Shown piece by piece: positions 36,568 through 45,105 of a stretch of DNA of 50,020 bases. The notes below the pieces were generated by a model. The model saw nothing but the letters and a program-made list of their open reading frames with translations. It was not told where the DNA came from and did no database searches. Made by a program: the position numbers and the translations under genes. How positions within the stretch are numbered: position 1 is the first letter of the stretch; each line of letters begins with the position of its first letter. Location: positions 1-50,020 of the forward strand of contig CANQHZ010000017.1 of assembly GCA_947623805.1 (NCBI GenBank), written 5' to 3'. Source of the stretch: an uncultured Lachnospiraceae bacterium. Its GTDB lineage: Bacteria > Bacillota > Clostridia > Lachnospirales > Lachnospiraceae.

Positions 36568-37050
36568 TTAATTGTCAACACATTTTGGCAAAGCAAGAGT
36601 GCCTGTCCTTGCGACTTCCACTATACTGATTGATTTCAGCATATCAAGCATTACCTTTATGCGCTCGGGCATGTCGCAAATCTGGATTATCATCATAGTG
36701 TTTGACATGTCCACTATGTCAGCCTTCATAATCTCGCATATTTCCATAATGTCGCGGCGCGTGCCTCGGTTGTACTTTACCTTTATTAGCATCAGCTCGC
36801 GGCTTATGCTGTCTTTTTCCTCAAATGTTTTTACTTTAATTACGTCGATTTTTTTGTTGAGCTGCTTTTCTATCTGCTCGATTGTGCGCTGATTGCCTGA
36901 GCTTACGATAGTCATGCAGGAAACCGCCGGATCTTCCGTCTCGCCGACCGCAAGACTGTCGATATTAAAGCAGCGTCTTGAAAAAAGCCCCGATACCTTG
37001 CAGAGCACGCCTGCCCTGTTCTCTACCAATACTGAATATATTCTTTTCAT
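36568..37050 (-). CDS. ilvN: Acetolactate synthase small subunit, first of two
   Basis: Second member of the small-subunit family, 160 residues, directly after the large subunit. ACT domain YSVLVENRAGVLCKVSGLF then SRRCFNIDSLAVGETEDP; the C-terminal half ends VEVARTGTLALPKC. Compared with its neighbour, SRRGYN is SRRCFN, so the usual glycine of this loop is cysteine. GGAGG precedes the ATG at the long spacing of about 12. The ilvB stop lies 19 bases upstream, so the ilvB-ilvN-ilvN' genes are probably one transcript. Confidence 0.9.
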   Translation of the reverse strand: MKRIYSVLVENRAGVLCKVSGLFSRRCFNIDSLAVGETEDPAVSCMTIVSSGNQRTIEQIEKQLNKKIDVIKVKTFEEKDSISRELMLIKVKYNRGTRRDIMEICEIMKADIVDMSNTMMIIQICDMPERIKVMLDMLKSISIVEVARTGTLALPKCVDN

Positions 37051-37069
37051 AACAAGCGCAAACCTCCTC

Positions 37070-38695
37070 TTATACTAAGTCCATAGGATCGACAATGCAC
37101 TCCATAAGCATTGTGTTGTCTTCCTTGAGGAACTCCTTGATTTTTTCCTGAGCATGCGACATATTTTCAACCCTTATGTAAGGAATGTCGTAGGCGGCGG
37201 CAAGCTTTTCAAGGTTTGGAGTGCCGTCTTTTATGTCTACTACGGAATAGTTGTCCTTGTAATTAAAATGCTGGAACTGGCGCACCATTCCGAGGTAATT
37301 GTTCTTTATTACGATTATCTTTACTGGAATGTGGTGCTGCATTATGGTGGCAAGCTCCATCATTGACATCTGGAATGAGCCGTCGCCGCATACCGCCACT
37401 ACCTGCTTGCTCATATCGCCGCGCTTTACGCCCATTGCGGCAGGGATAGAGTACCCCATTGTGCCCATGCCGCCTGATGTCAGGAAACGCCCGTTTTTGA
37501 CAATGTGATAATTGCATGACCAGATTTGGTTCTGCCCTACATCAGCTACATATACGGCGTCGTCCTTCATTTCCTCTGATAGCATTGTGATGAATGCCGC
37601 GGGATCTACATAGTTTGGATTGGGCTTTCTGACCTTTACCATTTCCTCGCGGTAGGTTTCGAGCGTCTTTATCCACTCCTCATGCTCACATTCAAACTCC
37701 TGATTTGAGAAGTCGTTGAAAATGTGCTTAGCATCGCCTACGAGCGGGATTGTCGGTCCCACGTTTTTGCCTATCTCGGCGGGATCTACGTCTATGTGTA
37801 CAAGTATTTTGTTGGTGATGATTAGGTCGGGCTGGCTTATCGCGCGGTCCGCCACTCTTGCGCCTACCATTATGATAAGGTCAGCCTCGTTCATGGCGCG
37901 GTTTGCGTATGCCTTGCCGTTGTTGCCTACCATGCCGAAATACATCGGATCGTCCGTGCGCATGACGCCTATGCCCATCATAGTGTTGACTACGGGTATT
38001 CTGTATTTGTGGGCAAATTCCCTAAGCTCTGGTACGGCATTGCTCAAATGTACGCCGCCGCCAGCGCATATGATGGGGCGTTTTGCCTTTTCAAGCTCTT
38101 TGATTACCTTTTTAATCTGTACGGCATGTCCCTTGATTGTGGGCTTGTATGTGCGAATATTCACTTCCTCGGGATATTTAAAGCTTTTTATTGTCGCCTC
38201 TTGAATATCCTGCGGCACGTCTATAAGTACGGGACCTTTTCTGCCCGAGTTGGCAATATAAAACGCTTCCTTAAATATGCGCGGAATGTCCTCGACATCT
38301 TTTACCAGATAGCTGTATTTTACAAACGACTCTACCGCGCCTGTGATGTCCGCCTCCTGAAATACGTCGCTGCCAAGGAGCTCGCTCTTTACCTGTCCCG
38401 ATATGCAGACCATCGGAATACTGTCGGCAAAGGCTGTGGCTATGCCTGTGATAAGGTTTGTAGCGCCTGGACCGCTTGTGACGGCGCATACTCCGACATT
38501 GCCTGTGACTCGCGCCTCTCCGCTTGCCGCGTGGGCGGCATTCTGCTCTGTCCTAACCAAAATCGTCTTGATGCCTGATGATATTATGCTGTTGTAAAAT
38601 GGGCAGATTGCCACGCCGGGATAGCCGTAGACTGTAGTAACCCCCTCATTTTCAAGACATTTAACCATTGCGTCAGCGCCAACCATAATGTTCAC
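37070..38695 (-). CDS. ilvB: Acetolactate synthase large subunit (minus-strand copy)
   Basis: ThDP enzyme of the AHAS family with its small-subunit genes directly downstream, so probably the main biosynthetic enzyme. The 541 residues contain VYGYPG, the activating glutamate in RTEQNAAHAASGEARVTG, SGPGATNLITGIATA, and the ThDP motif GDGSFQMSMMELA to KNN. It differs from the 3890 copy throughout. The start is uncertain: GTG 38695 has AAAGG at good spacing; ATG 38701 and ATG 38686 are alternatives. Catabolic acetolactate synthases lack a small subunit, which argues against a catabolic role here. Confidence 0.94.
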   Translation of the reverse strand: MNIMVGADAMVKCLENEGVTTVYGYPGVAICPFYNSIISSGIKTILVRTEQNAAHAASGEARVTGNVGVCAVTSGPGATNLITGIATAFADSIPMVCISGQVKSELLGSDVFQEADITGAVESFVKYSYLVKDVEDIPRIFKEAFYIANSGRKGPVLIDVPQDIQEATIKSFKYPEEVNIRTYKPTIKGHAVQIKKVIKELEKAKRPIICAGGGVHLSNAVPELREFAHKYRIPVVNTMMGIGVMRTDDPMYFGMVGNNGKAYANRAMNEADLIIMVGARVADRAISQPDLIITNKILVHIDVDPAEIGKNVGPTIPLVGDAKHIFNDFSNQEFECEHEEWIKTLETYREEMVKVRKPNPNYVDPAAFITMLSEEMKDDAVYVADVGQNQIWSCNYHIVKNGRFLTSGGMGTMGYSIPAAMGVKRGDMSKQVVAVCGDGSFQMSMMELATIMQHHIPVKIIVIKNNYLGMVRQFQHFNYKDNYSVVDIKDGTPNLEKLAAAYDIPYIRVENMSHAQEKIKEFLKEDNTMLMECIVDPMDLV

Positions 38696-38701
38696 TCTCA
38701 T

Positions 38702-39119
38702 CCTTTCAAAATATTGTATAATTAATTTTAATAAGTAAATTGCAAAACGTTTTTCAAGCTATGTGAATAGAGTTTCGCAAATGTCTAAATCGCATAACTA
38801 AATTACTTTTAATCACAAAACATATTTAATTATACAAAATATTCTGCTTTTAGTAAACCTTTATTTTAATATATTTTTTGGCATGGAATATTTTTGGATT
38901 GAGCCGATTGCTTGTTAATTGCTTTTTTTGAATTGATTTTGCGCTCATATTATGATAAAGTTATAGTTGTTAATTTTACTTAGATTGAAATATATTGAAA
39001 ATAGTGTGAAAACAAAGTTTTAATGTGTACGAAGTGAGAACAGCTTAAAATGGCTTGAATGAAATACTATATGTAAGTTTGTCATTATTTGAGCAGATGT
39101 GTACAGAATGGGGATTAAG
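38702..39119. other. AT-rich divergent intergenic region, no gene seen
   Basis: About 418 bases between ilvB (minus) and the acidic lipoprotein gene (plus). I see no convincing open frame, T-box or riboswitch motif. TTGCAA with TATACAAT downstream on the minus strand could be a weak ilvB promoter. It presumably carries the promoters of both genes. Confidence 0.5.
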
Positions 39120-39713
39120 ATGAATAAAAATAAATTAAAAATACTTTTGCTTGCTATAAGCGCTGCGGCGGGGATTTCAGGCTGCGGGAAAAATAGTGAG
39201 GAAGAAAAGGCACTGGCGGATTTTTCGCAGTCGATGTCTGATTTTTCGGTTGCGATACGTGAGGCGGACGAGAAGATAAATAGTCTTGATGTATCGAGTG
39301 ATACTTCTGTGGACGAGCTTTTGCAGATACTTGATGATTTGGATGCGGAATTTACGAAACTTGCGGAAATCGAGGTGCCTCCGCAGTATGCGGGGATTGA
39401 GCCGCTTGCTGACCAGGCCGGCGAGAATATGTCTGAGGCTGTGTCTTACTATCATTCGGCATTTGAGGCGGAAAGCTTCAATCAAAATGACGCCGACGTC
39501 GCTTATCAGTATTATGAGCGAGCCATGCAACGCGTGGAATATATCGGGTACATACTTTCGGGGGATGAAATTCCGGAGGACGAGAATGTCACTGTTTATG
39601 AGGAAGACAATGACAGTATGATTTTAGATAAGTGGCTGAATGATGATGATGATGATGAAAATGAAAACGAAAATATTGAAGATGCCGATGTTGGCGAAAG
39701 CAGTGTTGAGTAG
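39120..39713 (+). CDS. Acidic lipoprotein of unknown function
   Basis: Unrecognised 197-residue protein. A lipoprotein signal peptide is clear: KLKILLLAISAAAGISGCGKN, with lipobox ISGC (read in two parts). The mature part is helical and strongly acidic (residues about 25-160, many D/E, a possible helical bundle), ending in a D/E/N-rich tail with DDDDDENENEN. ATG 39120 has GGGG upstream; ATG 39099 would include it. A terminator follows. Function unknown; it sits at the start of the accessory envelope region. Confidence 0.65.
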   Translation: MNKNKLKILLLAISAAAGISGCGKNSEEEKALADFSQSMSDFSVAIREADEKINSLDVSSDTSVDELLQILDDLDAEFTKLAEIEVPPQYAGIEPLADQAGENMSEAVSYYHSAFEAESFNQNDADVAYQYYERAMQRVEYIGYILSGDEIPEDENVTVYEEDNDSMILDKWLNDDDDDENENENIEDADVGESSVE

Positions 39714-39714
39714 C

Positions 39715-39758
39715 AAAAAAACAGTTTCCCATGATTGATATGCGGAAACTGTTTTTTT
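39715..39758. terminator. Bidirectional terminator
   Basis: AAAAAACAGTTTCC and GGAAACTGTTTTTTT pair around a 14-base loop between the lipoprotein gene and the converging serpin gene, with long A and T runs on both sides. Confidence 0.85.
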
Positions 39759-39869
39759 GATGCTAAATCTGTTGAGATGACAATTCTGCTGAATAATGAT
39801 GTTTTGCATTATTTCAATTTATCTTTATGCCTGAAAATATATTATACTATTTTCATGAAGTATACCTTC

Positions 39870-41351
39870 TTAGTTTGTGGGGTTATCCATTATGCCAATA
39901 AACAGCGGCACTTGGGTGTCCATGTCCATTATCATATAAACAAATGGACGGTTAAAATATAGCTCTATTGGCTGTTGCGGATCTTCGGCTGCGCCGCACT
40001 CCATTATTGCTTCTGTTGCCGCGGCTGCTTCTGTGCCTTGTTCATCTACTATTATCTTTGCTTTTTGACGCACTAATGATATGAAGATGTTTTGTCCGTC
40101 TTTGTCTGCGCCTATGTTGCTGAAATCGGCAAGCCCTGCGTCAAATGCGTTTTTTATGCCCATATTTTCGAGGCTGTCGTTGAGAATTTTGTCAAAGGTT
40201 ATTTCAAATTTGGGTAGTTTTAGATTGACTGTTTCGGTCGAGGCGTTGGATATCAAATCGTTGATGACTTCTGTGGTCAATTTGTTGTATACGTCCTCTC
40301 TTATGCCGTTGCTTATCATATCCGCCGTGCTATACATGTCGTCAGCGGGGATATCATAAAGGTTATAGTCACCGGCATCCGCTAATGCATAGTTACGCTG
40401 TTTGAGCGCTACGAAAGCAAGGCTGCATTGTGCTGTACTTTCGTCTGACGATGGGCTTTTGTATGGAAGTATTACGCCCTCTGCAAAGTCGTTGGCTATG
40501 TATTGGCAAGGTTCGTAGTATTTGTTCATCATCTCCGCTTCTACTTTTCCTTTATCTTCTTCAAGCGTAAATTCTTCTGTTCTTGTGTCGTTTGCGTCAA
40601 ATGGTTCCTGCCAGTCGGCTTTGAAGTATACTGTGTTGATTAGAGCAAGTCTTGCCTCGTCGCTTAGTGGTTCCGTGAGCAGCTTATCTATAAGTCCGTT
40701 GGTGTTTGTGTTTGTCCAGTCGTTTATTGCGTCCATTGTGGCTGTGTCTGAGAGTTGTGCCTGAAATATGTCGGCGTCCATCAGCGACTTGACTGTGCCG
40801 AGCCACTGCGTGTTTACATCGAGGTTGTGGTCAAGCCATGCGGAATTATTTATGGAAAGCTTTATTTCTTTGCTTTCTGCGTGCAAATTGTTCATTATGC
40901 TGTCTGAATATACGAGCATATTGTCCTCGCCTCCGCCGAGTGCGTCAATAAATTCCTTTTCGGTATCGCCTGATGCGCCTTCTGCTGCCATGGATAGGGC
41001 GAGGTATGCTGATATTGGGGAAAGTACGGGGTTTTCAGAGTCGATATTTTCATTAAAGAGCCTGTAGCTAAAATCCTGAACGGGGGTGTAATTGTCTATT
41101 TCGTAATCTATACAGACTTCTATGCCTAAGTCATCAGTAAGATTTTTAACAGAGGTGTTGTCAGTTGCTTTGGTTGTGTTGTTTTCGTGACTTTTATTTG
41201 TTGTTTTAATTATGTTGTTTTCAAGGCTTATGTCTGTCTGTGCGGGCTGACTGGCAGGAGGCTGGTCTGCCTGCTGTAAGGTACAGGCGCATATGCCTGT
41301 GATGCTGACTGCTGAGCTTAATAAAAGGGCTGTGATGCTTTTTCTTTTCAT
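39870..41351 (-). CDS. Lipoprotein serpin (inhibitory type)
   Basis: Serpins trap serine or cysteine proteases by a suicide conformational change. The 493 residues begin with a signal peptide ending in ICAC (Cys23 as lipid site), then a T/N/Q-rich linker to about 85, then a full serpin fold with LINTVYFKADWQEPF, an LPKFEI strand and the C-terminal signature FNRPFVYMIMD to PLFIGIM. The reactive-loop hinge DEQGTEAAAATEA (436-448) has small residues at every position needed for insertion, the mark of an inhibitor. The loop is about 5 residues longer than usual, so P1 lies within about 453-458 and the target protease cannot be predicted. AAAGGA precedes the ATG. Confidence 0.93.
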   Translation of the reverse strand: MKRKSITALLLSSAVSITGICACTLQQADQPPASQPAQTDISLENNIIKTTNKSHENNTTKATDNTSVKNLTDDLGIEVCIDYEIDNYTPVQDFSYRLFNENIDSENPVLSPISAYLALSMAAEGASGDTEKEFIDALGGGEDNMLVYSDSIMNNLHAESKEIKLSINNSAWLDHNLDVNTQWLGTVKSLMDADIFQAQLSDTATMDAINDWTNTNTNGLIDKLLTEPLSDEARLALINTVYFKADWQEPFDANDTRTEEFTLEEDKGKVEAEMMNKYYEPCQYIANDFAEGVILPYKSPSSDESTAQCSLAFVALKQRNYALADAGDYNLYDIPADDMYSTADMISNGIREDVYNKLTTEVINDLISNASTETVNLKLPKFEITFDKILNDSLENMGIKNAFDAGLADFSNIGADKDGQNIFISLVRQKAKIIVDEQGTEAAAATEAIMECGAAEDPQQPIELYFNRPFVYMIMDMDTQVPLFIGIMDNPTN

Positions 41352-41422
41352 GATTGGATTTGTTCCTTTCTTTTTTTAATTATAGTTTTGTTGGTAATTA
41401 TGAAGTATGTTTAAGACTGTCC

Positions 41423-41500
41423 GAATTTAGGCAAAATATATAAAAACGCGGCTAGGTGCTGCGCAAGACGCCGCTTATTTTATATATTTTGACTAAATTC
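41423..41500 (-). repeat. Intergenic hairpin repeat, copy 2 (78 bp)
   Basis: Read on the minus strand it runs GAATTTAG to CTAAATTC with outer arms AAATATATAAAA and TTTTTATATATTT, inner stem GCGGC with GCCGC and a loop containing TCTTGCGCAGCACCTA. Against copy 1 (35873) the stem changes are compensatory (A-T to G-C, C-G to T-A), and the length is identical. Located between the Ig-like lipoprotein gene and the serpin gene. Confidence 0.8.
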
Positions 41501-41566
41501 TATATTGTTGAATAAACTTTTGCTGTTTTTTATATACTGTTTTAGGCAAAATTTATGTTGTGGTGG

Positions 41567-42418
41567 TTATTTGATTGTAAACTCTGCGTGATAGGTATAT
41601 TGGTCATAATCGCCTGTGGCTCGGAAATCAACAATGGTTTTTGCAACCCGGTAGCTGCCTGGAGCAAGTTCTCCGTAAAACCAGGAATAGTCTATTTCCA
41701 GTTCTAGTGGTTTATCTTTTGGAACGATATAGGCTATTGCGTTGAAAGCGGCGTTGTCTATGATGAGGCCAAGGTCTTCCCAGCTTTGGTTGGTTTCATT
41801 GAAGTATTCTAAGCGATAGTCGTCGCCTGTTTCGATTTCTTTGTCTGTGTTGTTGGTGATTGTGACTGTGATTGTGCCGTTTTCAAGGTATGCGGCTTCC
41901 ATTGTCACGCCTTCTATTACTGTCGGCATCATTTCGCTGTGGGACTGTTTGGTATTTCCAGAGGGATTGATTTCGCTGTGGGAGCGCGGGTGCGATTTTT
42001 CAAATATTATCCATTTGTTTTCGTCTTCACTGCCTCCCTCTGGCATATAGACTTCTATTGTGTTTTCAGTTCCGTATTGGTATCCATAGCCTGTGCCGAA
42101 GTTTGACTGGTTATCCTGTGTCGGAAATTCTGAACCGTCGACAGATGAGGTAATCTGTCCATCCATCGTTCCGCACCGTATGTCTGTCTCGCTCTCATTG
42201 CCTGTGCTGTAGTACAGCTCGTCTTTTACCATTATGGCGGGGATTTTGTCTGATATTTCGGCTTGGATTGGCGTTTGCGTTTCTGTGGGAAATGTTATGC
42301 TGACTTTTTCTGGCGTGTTTTTGCCGCAGGCGGCTGACACGGTCAAAGTAAATGGTATCAAAGCCAATGCTGTTATGTGTGATTTTAAACGTTTTAAATG
42401 AATTTTATTTGTTTTCAT
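41567..42418 (-). CDS. Lipoprotein with C-terminal bacterial Ig-like domain
   Basis: 283-residue secreted lipoprotein: signal peptide ALALIPFTLTVSAAC with lipobox SAAC, a low-complexity S/T/Q/N-rich spacer (about 35-165, with repeated SHSE segments), and a C-terminal Ig-like domain (about 170-283) containing NGTITVTITNNTDKEIETGD and GELAPGSYRVAKTIVDF, a bacterial Ig-like domain often found in Clostridia. GGGGG lies before the ATG. It follows the anti-sigma gene by 27 bases, so it is probably the last gene of that operon and a surface output of the sigma factor. Confidence 0.75.
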   Translation of the reverse strand: MKTNKIHLKRLKSHITALALIPFTLTVSAACGKNTPEKVSITFPTETQTPIQAEISDKIPAIMVKDELYYSTGNESETDIRCGTMDGQITSSVDGSEFPTQDNQSNFGTGYGYQYGTENTIEVYMPEGGSEDENKWIIFEKSHPRSHSEINPSGNTKQSHSEMMPTVIEGVTMEAAYLENGTITVTITNNTDKEIETGDDYRLEYFNETNQSWEDLGLIIDNAAFNAIAYIVPKDKPLELEIDYSWFYGELAPGSYRVAKTIVDFRATGDYDQYTYHAEFTIK

Positions 42419-42445
42419 AGTCTCTGTACCCCCTTTTTTACTATA

Positions 42446-43366
42446 TCAATCTTCATCTTCAAAGCTAAATGCATAACCGTATTCGGGCTGAGGCTTGAAA
42501 TTATCAAGCTGCTCTTTGGTAAAAATGCCTGTGATGTAATAATATTCGTCTGTGTCAGTGAGACTTACGTCATAGCCGTTTTCAAGCAGGCGTTCGTATT
42601 CGGCTTTTAGTTTTTGGTGACCGTCTTCGCTTTGGTTTAGCGTACTGTACTGTGTTTCACCGTTGTCATTTATGATGTCGCCAAAGATTGTTATTTTGGC
42701 TTTGTAGGCGTATTCTGTCGCGTTGTTTTGGGCTGGTGAATTGGTCTCGTAGCTTTTTATGGCGGCGTCAAGGTAATGATGCAGGAAGTATTCGCCTTTT
42801 TCGGGTGCTGCATAACAGTATGCGGCGTAGGGCTGTTCTGTGACTGATTTTCTGCTGTCTATTATGGTGTATGTGTCGCTTCGGCTTTTTTCTATTTCTG
42901 TATCCGCTGGAATTGTTTCGGATAAATCTGATATTTCTTCCGATGCGGCATTGTCTGCTTCTGATTTGTTTGACGTAGGCTGGTCTGTTGATGAGTTTTT
43001 TTCCGGCTGCGCTCCTAAGTCTGTGGCAGAGCTGTCCGCCGCCATGCCTACGGATTGTGAATTTCCTGCAGTCTGTAAATCTCCTGTGTCTTCTGTGATT
43101 TCTGTAGCTTCAGCGACTTCCGCGGCGGACGTATCTGCTGTCTGTACTCCACTTTCACCCGACATTTCAGCATTTTTTGAGGGTGCGAAAACGGAGTATG
43201 CAAATGCGGACATTCCTAATATTACAGCAAAAGCTGCCGCTGTGTACATATATTTTTTGTATGATTGCCGCAAACGTGAGGTGTTGTTGACTGTGTTGGA
43301 CAATGCCTCCTCGATGAGCTCGTCATCGATATATTCCATAGCTTCTAGCAGGTCTTTTCCTCTCAT
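42446..43366 (-). CDS. Membrane anti-sigma-like protein of the 43363 ECF pair
   Basis: 306 residues: a cytoplasmic N-terminus of about 40 residues (YIDDELIEEALSN), one membrane segment (about 43-63), an extended S/T/E/A-rich extracytoplasmic linker (65-170), and a C-terminal domain (about 175-306, AAYCYAAPEKGEYFLHHYL). The start overlaps the sigma-gene stop (ATGA). This order and topology are those of anti-sigma partners of ECF factors, but there is no zinc-finger motif, so the cytoplasmic part would bind the sigma by another fold. Function inferred from position. Confidence 0.6.
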   Translation of the reverse strand: MRGKDLLEAMEYIDDELIEEALSNTVNNTSRLRQSYKKYMYTAAAFAVILGMSAFAYSVFAPSKNAEMSGESGVQTADTSAAEVAEATEITEDTGDLQTAGNSQSVGMAADSSATDLGAQPEKNSSTDQPTSNKSEADNAASEEISDLSETIPADTEIEKSRSDTYTIIDSRKSVTEQPYAAYCYAAPEKGEYFLHHYLDAAIKSYETNSPAQNNATEYAYKAKITIFGDIINDNGETQYSTLNQSEDGHQKLKAEYERLLENGYDVSLTDTDEYYYITGIFTKEQLDNFKPQPEYGYAFSFEDED

Positions 43367-43920
43367 AGCTCTACTCCCTCCTTTTCAAAGTGTTCACGTA
43401 GCTTGCCTCGCATACGGAAAAGCATTGATTTTACTTTGCTTTCGCTAATGCCGCAGGCTTCGGAAATGGTCTGGATTGAGTCGAGATACCAGTATCGGCG
43501 CACGAATACGCGTCGCATTTCGGGGCTTTGGCTATGTAAAAATTCACTTACTATGCGCCCGATTTCCTTGCTTTCCATTTTCTGTTCGAGGTCATTTGGC
43601 GCGGGTATGCAGTTTTCAAGCTCGTCGCTTAATTCTACTACTGTCGCGCCGCGTTTTTGGGCGTGGTAATAATCGTATCTGCTAAAAGAGAAATTGCGCG
43701 TGAGTTTGGCAAGGTATGCGAAGAAAAAGCTTGGTCTCTGCGGGGGCAGGGTGTTCCAAGCGGCGTGGTATGTGTCGTTTACGCATTCTTCGGCGTCTTC
43801 TCTGCTGTGCAGTATGTTCATCGACAGGCTGTGGAGCTTGCCGCCGTATTTTGTGGCTGTTTCGCTTATCGCGTTTTGCGAACGCTGCCAGTACAGCTCG
43901 ATTATGGCGTTATCTTCCAT
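43363..43920 (-). CDS. ECF-type RNA polymerase sigma factor
   Basis: 185 residues with sigma region 2 (SREDAEECVNDTYHAAWNTLPP, then FFAYLAKLTRN) and region 4 (SPEMRRVFVRRYWYLDSIQTISEACGISESKVKSML read in parts). GAGG precedes ATG 43920. Its stop overlaps the anti-sigma gene. It heads the sigma, anti-sigma, Ig-like lipoprotein string, which the serpin gene also follows on the same strand. Confidence 0.88.
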   Translation of the reverse strand: MEDNAIIELYWQRSQNAISETATKYGGKLHSLSMNILHSREDAEECVNDTYHAAWNTLPPQRPSFFFAYLAKLTRNFSFSRYDYYHAQKRGATVVELSDELENCIPAPNDLEQKMESKEIGRIVSEFLHSQSPEMRRVFVRRYWYLDSIQTISEACGISESKVKSMLFRMRGKLREHFEKEGVEL

Positions 43921-44104
43921 AGTGTTACCTCGTTTTGATGATTTTTGAGCACTTATAAGTGGTATGGCTGAATTTTATGTTACTTGGTATATTTTTGTAA
44001 ATGCTTATGTTTTTGATTTTTGGCTTGTTATTTGCTGTTACTATTATAGACGGAAAATTTCTGTCGCGGTTGCATTTTTTATGAAAAAATTTTTTGACTT
44101 AAAA

Positions 44105-44136
44105 AACGCCATACTGTATTTGGGTGGTATGGCGTT
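44105..44136 (-). terminator. Terminator of the second sigma operon
   Basis: AACGCCATAC and GTATGGCGTT form a perfect 10-bp stem with a 12-base loop, followed on the minus strand by TTTTTT. It lies after the zinc-finger anti-sigma gene. The rest of the 251-base gap carries no believable gene. Confidence 0.85.
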
Positions 44137-44171
44137 CTTTGTTTGGTTGTTTGCTGTGTTTATTGTAGCAT

Positions 44172-44975
44172 CTAAATGTGAAAAAATCTACTGGTAATTA
44201 GCTTTATTAAGTCAATTATGACTGCTGTCGCGATGCCCTCCGCAAAAAGTGAAGAAAGGCTTGCTGATACATTGCGGGCGTAATTTTCGGGTGTTGTCAT
44301 ATGGTAAAGCATTGTAATATATGCAAGGGATATACTTATGCCTGTGAGCGTAAATGCGTAAATTTCGCGTTTTATCTGATAGTCCCTGTATTTTTGGATT
44401 ACTGATATTATAAGTATGGCGGTTTGGGCTATGGCGAGTGCTGCAAGGCATTTTGTCATAAATGGCCCAAGCTTATTAACCGGCATATTAAACGGAGTGT
44501 GACCGCTGTTTATCCAGTTAAGGCTTTGTGGCAGCAGCGATATTGTGGCGGCTGTCACAAACAGGCTCAATATTATAAATACTGCTGACTGCTTTGTCTT
44601 TTTCTGCGTAAAGCTGTCCTTTGGCAGAAACGCGTATGCAGCGACTATGAAAACAGGCAGGATTATGTTGTACATTCTTATGGGTATTCTGCCAATCCTT
44701 GTGATGACTGCGACTGTTCCGACAGTGCATATAAATAAAAATATCCCAATTGCAAATATGTTTAGTTGGTAATGGCGTTTTACCTTTTTCATGTATTGAA
44801 GTTGTTTGGGTTCGTTTTCTTCGGCTGTGAGTTCTTTTTTCATTGTTTCCAGGTATGCTTTGCAGGTTTGGCAGGTCGAGATATGCTCGTCTACCGCGTG
44901 TCTGCTTTCGTCTGAGCAGATTTGGTCTATATACGATGGCAGCAGGTCTTTTATTATGTTACAGCTTATATTCAT
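44172..44975 (-). CDS. Zinc-finger anti-sigma factor, multi-pass membrane protein
   Basis: 267 residues. The N-terminus carries a zf-HC2-type motif: a leading Cys (MNISCNI), then HAVDEHISTCQTC giving H-x3-C-x2-C. After a charged linker there are about six membrane segments (roughly 70-265), so it is not the usual single-pass anti-sigma. ATG 44975 has GGAGG upstream. It is downstream of the 45106 sigma gene on the same strand, supporting the pairing; the signal it senses is unknown. Confidence 0.8.
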   Translation of the reverse strand: MNISCNIIKDLLPSYIDQICSDESRHAVDEHISTCQTCKAYLETMKKELTAEENEPKQLQYMKKVKRHYQLNIFAIGIFLFICTVGTVAVITRIGRIPIRMYNIILPVFIVAAYAFLPKDSFTQKKTKQSAVFIILSLFVTAATISLLPQSLNWINSGHTPFNMPVNKLGPFMTKCLAALAIAQTAILIISVIQKYRDYQIKREIYAFTLTGISISLAYITMLYHMTTPENYARNVSASLSSLFAEGIATAVIIDLIKLITSRFFHI

Positions 44976-45105
44976 ATTTTCCTCCATTTCTGCGCTGTCA
45001 TTTGACGTGGGGTAAGGGGTGTGTGGGCTTGAGGCAGGCAGCGCGCACACTGCCACAAGCTTTTGCATTTTTTTAATTGTTTTTGCGGTACGCAAGGCAT
45101 ATTTT

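Noticed and set aside
38702-39119. T-box or other amino-acid riboswitch before ilvB
   Set aside because: I looked for the GGTGG-N-ACCGCG antiterminator core and for long stems before ilvB, ilvC, leuB and serC and saw none.
43964-44197. 77-residue hydrophobic plus-strand open frame
   Set aside because: It lies across the terminator hairpin 44105-44136, has no ribosome binding site, and is better explained as intergenic A/T-rich DNA.
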